This document shows positions 57,230 through 64,000 of a stretch of 64,000 nucleotides of DNA, piece after piece. The stretch spans positions 1,699,001 through 1,763,000 of the forward strand of contig JAPEHQ010000007.1 in assembly GCA_027405735.1 (NCBI GenBank). The letters run 5' to 3'. A program made the translations under genes and the position numbers. Each line of letters starts with the position of its first letter. Position 1 is the stretch's first letter. The notes beneath the pieces are model-generated. The model was not told the origin of the DNA and ran no database searches. It saw only the letters and a program-made list of their open reading frames with translations. The stretch is from Mucor racemosus. Lineage: Eukaryota > Mucoromycota > Mucoromycetes > Mucorales > Mucoraceae.

Positions 57230-58400
57230 CGCTTTTCGACTGACTTCAATACAATTTGCTCTAATACATTATCTTATTTTGTGTTCATTTAAGATAATTC
57301 TAGCTAAAAGCCATATCGTCTATTTTATTTCAGTGAGAAATATTAATTTCTCATCGAGATAATCAATATAATAATTTACTATGCAGCTTACAGTCTATGC
57401 TGACTGAGCTCAAAAATCGGTTTATCAAAATGGTTGAAAAATGATCGAAAAATGATTAAAAAAAACAAATTCGTTTAATAGCTCATGAGCTGTAAAGTAA
57501 GGTAACCTAGTGTCCTAAATGTTTTTTGTACAGTTTTGGATTCTGCATCTATTCAAACATAATTTAGACAAATGCTTCAGGCTAAATTTGTCTTAAAATG
57601 CTATTGAAATGTTTGAAGTTCTTTGAAGGTACATATCATTTTTTATAATAATTTTTTAAATATAAATATCTGAGATAATGCGCAGCAAAATTATCTATCG
57701 ATTGAGCTATTGTAAAATGTTTTAGCTACATTTTGTGTAGAGAAAATGATATTTTTGTCATTTTTTTTTCAAATTCAGAATTTGGGATGAGGGTATATAG
57801 GGGGAAAACTGAAGCTAGAAGCAAAGGTATCTCCTTGCACATATTTTTGAGGATATCTCCACGAAAAATCAATATTTTGAAAAAAACTAAAATGGATCCA
57901 AGAAAGCTCAACAAATCTGATTACATGAATATAAACAAAATGCTGCTCAATTTAATGAATATATTGAAATCTACTACAAAAAGGTCAGAAAAAACGAAAA
58001 AAAAATAAAAGTGCTTAGAATTTTTTCATATTGAAACATGTCATAAAGCACTTTAAAACAAGTAAGTTTTATTATTAAAAAGTGTCAGTATAACTTAATT
58101 TTTCGTAGAGATATGGAGCCTCAAAGTGTTTAATTTTTAGCAGTGAAATACTTGTAAAAATCTGAAACATTAGCACTGAAAAATTAATACCATCTGTAAA
58201 AAATAGGATATTTCCGGATACTTGTTTTTAGATTAAAGGTGAACATCTCAGGTACATTGGCATATAATTTTTTCTTGGAGTTATTTAGTGAAAACAAAAG
58301 TATAGCAGCGATGAAAAGTGAAACCCAGTTTTCAAGGAAAAAGCAATAATTGATTTCACGTATTTTGATGTCTTTTGTGCGATACAAAATAAATTCAGAG
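57230..58400 (+). repeat. Dispersed repeat family A, copy 4
   Basis: Twin of copy 3 up to 58,342, then continuing with diverged family sequence until interrupted by solo LTR L2 copy 3. The family resumes after the LTR (words near TAATGCGACC at ~58,645). Confidence 0.75.
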
Positions 58401-58405
58401 ATAGG

Positions 58406-58635
58406 TCAGAGTTTATGGATACGTAAGATCTTATTTATAGAAAGAATAATAATAAAGACTAGTAACATTTATCATGGAGAACGTAGGCTTTACTACTAAA
58501 AAAACTAATGATAAAAGAAAGAACCCAGAGCTTCTAGATCTTGGTTTAAAAGACTATTTATAAGGATTACATTTCAATGAGTTAGAAATGGAATTGGCCC
58601 CAAAATTGGTTACATAATATCCTCGAAAACCAACA
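58406..58635 (-). mobile_element. Solo LTR, family L2, copy 3
   Basis: 230 bp, ends TCAGAG...CCAACA (first dinucleotide mutated from TG), flanked by a perfect ATAGG duplication (58401-58405 and 58636-58640). Inserted into family A copy 4. The empty site is seen in copy 3 near 43,880 on the opposite strand. Confidence 0.85.
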
Positions 58636-58640
58636 ATAGG

Positions 58641-59397
58641 TAGCGTAATGCGACCTATTCATATCTATTTAGCAGTATCTAAGGCATATCATAATGAAAC
58701 TTGTGTAGGATTTTGCTTCCCAGAAATATATTGCTTGATTAAGAGTCCATTTACTGATAAAATTCAACTCAATGAGCATCACTAAACTCAACAAAAGCAC
58801 CACCATCTTGATTACCTGGATCGCTTTCTTTCCGAACTGAATAACCAGTGTTACTTCGTCTTCACTTATCTTGAGGCTCACGAGTAATATCTTCGAATTA
58901 TCTCTTTAAAGGTGGTGTACTCAAAGCCACACAGGTCCTCTTCTGGCTTCTCTCATTTGAAACCTCATTGACGTTGATCCAACGCTTGATTGTATCCATG
59001 GTTACCAAATTGATGATATATGCTCGCTTGATTGATAAAAATCGAACAGCAAATCAAAATATATGCACATGTTCTTGAGATGTTTACTTTGACAACGGAT
59101 CTCTTTATCCTTAAGAACATCGGTTATTCAATGGAAGAGGCGAACATTCAGTGACGTCCAGATGTTTGCGTCACGATACCTTGAAGGTTTTGAGCGAATT
59201 TGTTGATGTTGTTTGTGCGGGATAGAAAAGAACCCCGGATTTGATGGACCTTCACAATCATATTTTGTCCCTTTTTTGTACCAAAATAAACAAGTAAGAG
59301 CGTTAGATAGTGTCAAATTCGAATCATTAACGTGTTAATTAGAGCTTTCACTTATTTAATATTATATAAACCACCCCCCACTTTAAGATAATACAAC
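58641..59397. other. Decayed sequence and NDUFA8 promoter
   Basis: On the minus strand 58.67-59.01 kb keeps a coding-like composition over several stop-interrupted stretches (for example WINVNEVSNERSQKR and DPGNQDGGAFVEF), suggesting a degraded gene or transposase that I cannot identify. The last ~40 bp before the NDUFA8 start hold a TATATAAA box (59363-59370) and a C-run, giving that gene a very short leader. Confidence 0.4.
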
Positions 59398-59980
59398 ATG
59401 TCTGCTCAAAAAGAAGCCATTTTCACACATACCAAGTATGTTGACCCTACACCTCTTCCTGAGTCAGTCCCCAAAGTTGATGAGATTGGTGCTACTTCAG
59501 CTCCTTTGAAGAGTGCATCATTTTTTATCGGTCAATATTGTAAAGAATACAACGATGATTTCATGCTCTGTAAGAACGAAAACAACGATCCCAAGCACTG
59601 TCTTACTGAAGGTAGAAAGGTCACTAGATGTGCTATCAATTTGTAAGTTGAGTTATGGATTTCCAATTGAAGAATTATGTTGGTTAAATTTTATATTAGA
59701 ATCACCAAGCTTAGAGAGAACTGTGGAAAGGAATTCGAGGCACACTGGCAATGTTTAGAAAAGAACAATCAAGATTTCTATGCTTGTCGTACACCTGAAC
59801 GTACTTTCAATACATGTGTATTTGAGAAATTGGTAATAACGTATTATTTTGAAAGATTTTATCATTTTAATAACAATTTATTGATTGTAGGGTTTGGAAA
59901 AGAAGATTCCTGGCTCTGCAGAGGGACAAGAACAAATTCATAACAAAAAGAACCCTGTCATTAGAACTCATTTGAAATAG
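59398..59980 (+). CDS. Complex I accessory subunit NDUFA8-like (twin CHCH)
   Basis: Three exons: 59398-59642, 59700-59832 and 59891-59980. Introns are 57 and 58 bp; 155 residues. It holds the four paired cysteine motifs of the NDUFA8 subunit. The first pair is YCKEYNDDFMLCKNE and HCLTEGRKVTRC; the second pair is NCGKEFEAHWQC and FYACRTPERTFNTC. In these CX9C proteins the cysteines form disulfides by the Mia40 pathway in the intermembrane space, where the subunit sits on the membrane arm of NADH:ubiquinone oxidoreductase. The C-terminus ends in a short basic tail. The presence of the subunit indicates a mitochondrial complex I, so the host is not a complex-I-less yeast. Confidence 0.93.
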
Positions 59981-61199
59981 ACGATGAAGGGAATTTATAT
60001 ATATATATCTTTTTTAATGGAATAAAGCATCAAAAATATACAGTTAATTTATGAAAATAGAAAGGTTTACTTGTCAAAATCAGAAATTGACTAATATCAA
60101 AATCTCAATTTTCGGCTCCACTAGATATTCGATGTAATCAAACCGTATAAATCTTCTATCAAAAGCCAAAGCAAAAAATATCCAAGCGTAGAGCAGATGT
60201 CGTGGAATATAGTGTTAGTTGGAATCAGTCGTAAACCACACGATTCACGCTCCAGAAATATTTGAAGAGATGCAATTATACTTGGTTTTATATATTCACT
60301 GTAGAATATTTACCGCTATAAAAGCATTTCTAGTTATATATTTCCACTACTCTGTACATCAACATAAAGCCTTTCCTAGGCCATTGTTTTGAAGCGTTAT
60401 TTGTAAAAAACAAGATTTGCTTCCTGTTAAATACCATTTTTGCACAAGAGTGATTGTTTCCGTTCGAGTTAGTAATTCCTGTCCTGCCATCAAATTGAGC
60501 TAATAAAGAGATCATTTTACAAACTTTTTGTTTCCTTTAACAAATATAGACATTTAGTAGTTTGGCATTATAGAATGAAGAGTAAATTATACAGTAAAAT
60601 GCTATACCTGAAATTAAGAGCTGCTTGCTCTCGCATTTTTTAGTGAATTTTTATGTCTTTTTGCAGCTGTTAATTCTTAAATTCATCATACAAAACGCTT
60701 TAGTATTAGTAGCGATGTATGTGGATATTTTTTGTTTTACGTTTCGATTAGTAAATTTTGATTTAAATCAAATTTTGAATGTTGCGATATTGCAAAACAA
60801 AATGTCGGATTTAGAACAATAACTGATTTTTTCAGTTCTCTTCACGGCACGCCACCAATGAATACAAAAATTGATAGCTAGCTCAATAAATTGTACTGAT
60901 TTTGATGGTAAAATAAGCTGTTTCTGTTGCATTTTTAGCAGGATATGCCCAAACAAATCTATAACAAATGTTCATTTTTACTCAAATGAACGATTAATCT
61001 GATTGGAAATCCTTTCTGAAGGTGACTTTACCAGTACTAAAAACACACTTATCATCAAGTATTAGCTGTTCTAAGTGACGTATCCTCATTCGCATTTTGA
61101 AAGTCGACCTTACGCGTCCTTTAGAAATACTGGCACACATCCTTCATTTTTGAACAGGTTTCTTTTATTTGTTAAATATATTACATATAGCTTGAAAAA
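59981..61199. other. Intergenic, NDUFA8 to Rpt4
   Basis: 1.2 kb with no supported gene or repeat match. A (TA)n stretch lies just past the NDUFA8 stop (59997-60007). The last ~60 bp before Rpt4 is T-rich, as at other starts here. Confidence 0.4.
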
Positions 61200-62579
61200 A
61201 TGTCTAGTTCTTCAAATCAACCTGAACAAGACCCCAAAACAAAAGCTTTGAATGGCTACAGAAGAAGACTCTTGGAGCATCGTGAATTGGATGCCAAACT
61301 CAAAGAGAGTAAGTTAAATGAAAATATTTTGTAATATTTGATATTAATTTCTGTGAATTAGTGCGTCTTGGTTTAAGAACACTTGATAAAGAATACGATA
61401 AATCTGAAGATGACATCAAGGCACTGCAAAGTGTTGGTCAAGTTATTGGCGAAGTATTAAAGCAATTGGATGATGAACGTTGTAAGTTTTCATTTGTTTT
61501 TTGTGTGTGTGTTTGGATAGATTATCGATTAGAACATTGTTTTGATTTAAAATTCAATTAGTTATTGTAAAGAATACAAGTGGTCCTCGTTATGTAGTGG
61601 GATGTCGTAATACAGTTGATAAAGAAAAGTTAAAGCAAGGTGCTCGTGTAGCTCTTGATATGACTACTTTAACTATCATGCGTATTTTACCTCGTGAAGT
61701 TGATCCCCTTGTATACAACATGTCAATGGAAGATCCTGGAGATATCAGTTTCGCAGGTATTGGTGGTCTTTCAGAACAAATTCGTGAACTTAGAGAGGTA
61801 TGTTGTAAAAGTATTGCATCTTACATGGAATACTCACTTTCTTGCTGTAGGTTATTGAATTACCTTTGATGAATCCTGAGTTGTTTTTGCGTGTTGGTAT
61901 CAAACCTCCTAAGGGTGTTTTGTTATATGGTCCTCCCGGTACTGGTAAAACTTTATTAGCAAAGGCAGTTGCTAGTACACTTCAAGTCAATTTCCTTAAA
62001 GTTGTTTCAAGTGCCATTGTTGACAAATATATTGGTGAAAGTGCTAGATTAATCAGAGAAATGTTTGGTTATGCAAAGGAGCATGAGCCTTGTATTATCT
62101 TTATGGATGAAATTGATGCCATTGGTGGTCGTCGTTTCTCTGAAGGTACTTCTGCCGATCGTGAAATTCAACGTACTTTGATGGAATTGTTGAATCAAAT
62201 GGATGGTTTCGATTATCTCGGACAGACAAAACTTATCATGGCTACAAATCGACCCGATACACTTGATCCTGCATTGCTTCGACCTGGTCGTCTTGACAGA
62301 AAGATTGAAATTCCTTTACCCAACGAGCAAGGTCGTTTAGAAATTATGAAAATTCATGCTGGTCATATTACAAAGCATGGTGATATAGATTACGAAGCTA
62401 TTGTCAAACTCTCAGATGGTTTCAACGGTGCTGATTTAAGAAATGTGTGTACAGAAGCAGGCATGTTTGCAATCAGAGAAGAACGTGATTATTGTATTCA
62501 AGAGGATTTCATGAAGGCAGTAAGAAAGGTGCAAGATGCAAAGAAGTTGGAGACCAACTTGGACTATGAAAAGGTATGA
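61200..62579 (+). CDS. RPT4: 26S proteasome AAA-ATPase subunit Rpt4
   Basis: Four exons: 61200-61308, 61362-61481, 61562-61797 and 61851-62579. Introns are 53, 80 and 53 bp; 397 residues. There is an N-terminal coiled coil (~15-70) and an OB domain ([17 protein letters not shown]). The AAA module follows: Walker A GPPGTGKT, Walker [13 protein letters not shown], sensor MATNRPD and arginine-finger region [10 protein letters not shown]. The sequence [14 protein letters not shown] segment and [36 protein letters not shown] fit Rpt4/PSMC6 better than the other five Rpt subunits (motifs shown here in short pieces). It forms part of the hexameric ring that unfolds ubiquitylated substrates. A GT donor falls two codons before the stop, and a TTAG acceptor 59 bp on would change the end from KV to KI. 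Confidence 0.95.
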
Positions 62580-64000
62580 TAAACTTGATAAAGTGGTTGT
62601 TATTTTCGAATACTGATAGATTTTCTATTAGATTTAAGATGGTATAATTGTTTATTTAGGCTTTTTTTTTATATACACAAACTATAATAAATGATTTATA
62701 TAAGATGTTGATTTTGTAGTTAATTTTTTTGATCTGTGAATGGAAAATGACAATACAAAAAATAAACGAATACACCCATTGTCATAAACGTATACTACAT
62801 TTAGTATTTTATAAAATACTTGCAGGATAGGAAGAAATCCCTTTTTCCTTTGAGAAGATCACTGCAATCATTCATTGGGTTATCGATTCCCATTTCGTGA
62901 TACATAATCAAGAAAAGCTTTGATTAGTTGCGTTGAAAACCATCAAATGCAATTACATTTAATAGGTTTATTTTGCTTTTCATCTTATCAAACGTAATTG
63001 CATTTTAAAGCAGTTCAAAAATGACATATAATTATGAAGTCCAGCAGTTAAAAACTTGGCTAGTTTTATAAAAAAAATTGATTACATTTGATAGCTCAGG
63101 TACAAGAGAAAGCAGATTGATAATAAAAGGTACAAACCTTCTACGATACATGCAACGAAATATCGCCATTTCATTGAAATTCGCATAAATCAATGCTTTA
63201 AAGAGCGCAAATTTATACTTTTCCGTCTCTGATGATTCCATTCAGAACAATATTGAAATGATAAGTATTAAAAAATGAAGCGTATTCTAACATTATTTTA
63301 CATTTCTAGAGTTAATCATTGAATTTACGCAGTGTATTGCGAAATATTTTGGAATACGCTTAGTGATATCGATGTTTAAGCGGTAGAGTCTCAAATGAGT
63401 TCACAGCAACACGCTGCGAAGATTGAATATATTAGATCTTAAGGCTTCTGCTTAACCTGGGTTTTTGTGCTGTTGCAAGATGCACCTGTTATAAGTACTT
63501 GATACTATACATTAAATATATAAAAGTGGAGATTAGTACCAATGGCTTGGTATCGGAAATATTGTTAGATCTACTCGCTATATAATACATCAAAATGATA
63601 AATCGCATGACTACATAAAATATACAGGGTATTGCAAGTACTAGAGTAGTCTTTGTTGCTATGATGTACTGAGATTAAGCCTTTACCATTGAATTTGTTC
63701 CTTTTGAGAACGTCTATATAATAATAAAAATTAGAAAATAGTTTTCCATATTTTTTTTCTGTATTGTATAAGCTAAACAATTTATGCTCCATAACCATTA
63801 ATTGCTTTTATTTCTAATTGATTAATCAATGATAAAAAATAATATATTCACTACAAAATTTCACCAAGTTTGATTAAATTTATACCCTGTCGTTGACATG
63901 CTTGTTCTGATTTACTCAAAGTTACATTCCATACGTTAAAATGAATTTTGCATTTTTTTTTGTAGATACCCGCTTGAGCAAAATGTTCACAGTTTTCAAT
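62580..64000. other. Intergenic, right edge of window
   Basis: 1.4 kb downstream of Rpt4. AT-rich, no supported gene, no match to repeat families A or B and no RNA gene recognised. Confidence 0.4.

Larger units (their letters stand above)
49110..58342 (-). repeat. Right arm of the inverted repeat, split by a LINE
   Basis: Consists of 49110-49188 and 54627-58342, the reverse complement of 43940-47722. The LINE occupies 49189-54626. The ~75 bp on the ORF1 side of the LINE are identical to the left arm, then divergence begins abruptly. On the outer side, identity ends at 58,342. Confidence 0.9.

Noticed and set aside
1..64000. CRISPR arrays, operons, riboswitches or prokaryotic defence genes
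   Set aside because: No regularly spaced repeats, no Shine-Dalgarno-led gene strings, and spliceosomal introns throughout; the DNA is eukaryotic.

Overview
The window looks like nuclear DNA of an early-diverging filamentous fungus, most likely Mucoromycota (Mucorales or a relative). It is strongly AT-rich. Genes carry short introns of about 40-90 bp with GT..AG ends, and their 5' flanks are poly-pyrimidine. The gene set is fungal (DASH subunit Ask1, Srk1/Rck2-type kinase, Atf1-type bZIP, Mex67, PMP24). There is no sign of prokaryotic or organellar DNA. I assigned exons by hand from splice signals, reading frame and protein-family continuity. Every multi-exon model given here closes in frame.

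Layout. (1) 0.8-15 kb, gene-bearing: an AVT-type vacuolar amino-acid transporter (-), an Atf1/ATF2-like bZIP (+), PHF5A/Rds3 (-), an HSL-type alpha/beta hydrolase (+), a trihelix-like protein (+) and an acidic orphan ORF (-). One dispersed repeat (family A) lies at about 7.9-9.25 kb. (2) 15-33.5 kb, gene-free repeat island: two copies of a composite repeat carry a decayed fragment resembling dynein intermediate chain. There are three solo LTRs of two families, and one complete Ty3/gypsy chromovirus (23,902-29,769, minus strand) with identical 321-bp LTRs and one uninterrupted 1685-codon Gag-Pol frame. (3) 33.5-43 kb, compact genes: PMP24/PXMP4 (+), Srk1/Rck2 kinase (-), Ask1 (-), fructosamine-3-kinase (+) and Mex67/NXF1 (-). 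(4) 43-59.3 kb, second repeat island: a very large inverted repeat with arms of about 3.8 kb. They were identical in every stretch I compared. The right arm is split by an intact LINE (49,189-54,626) with target-site duplication, poly(A) tail, ORF1 and ORF2. (5) 59.4-62.6 kb: NDUFA8-type complex I subunit (+) and proteasome ATPase Rpt4 (+).

The host genes are housekeeping or signalling genes and form no evident pathway cluster. The bZIP and the Srk1-like kinase both belong to families that act downstream of the stress-activated MAP kinase (Sty1/Hog1) in other fungi, but they are 30 kb apart. The most unusual content is in the repeat islands: nested insertions whose order can be read, a homogenised palindrome, a LINE that starts one base before its ORF1 ATG, and repeated copies of a host gene fragment. 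A gene-free, LINE-bearing island resembles pericentric DNA described in Mucor; that link is only a hypothesis here.
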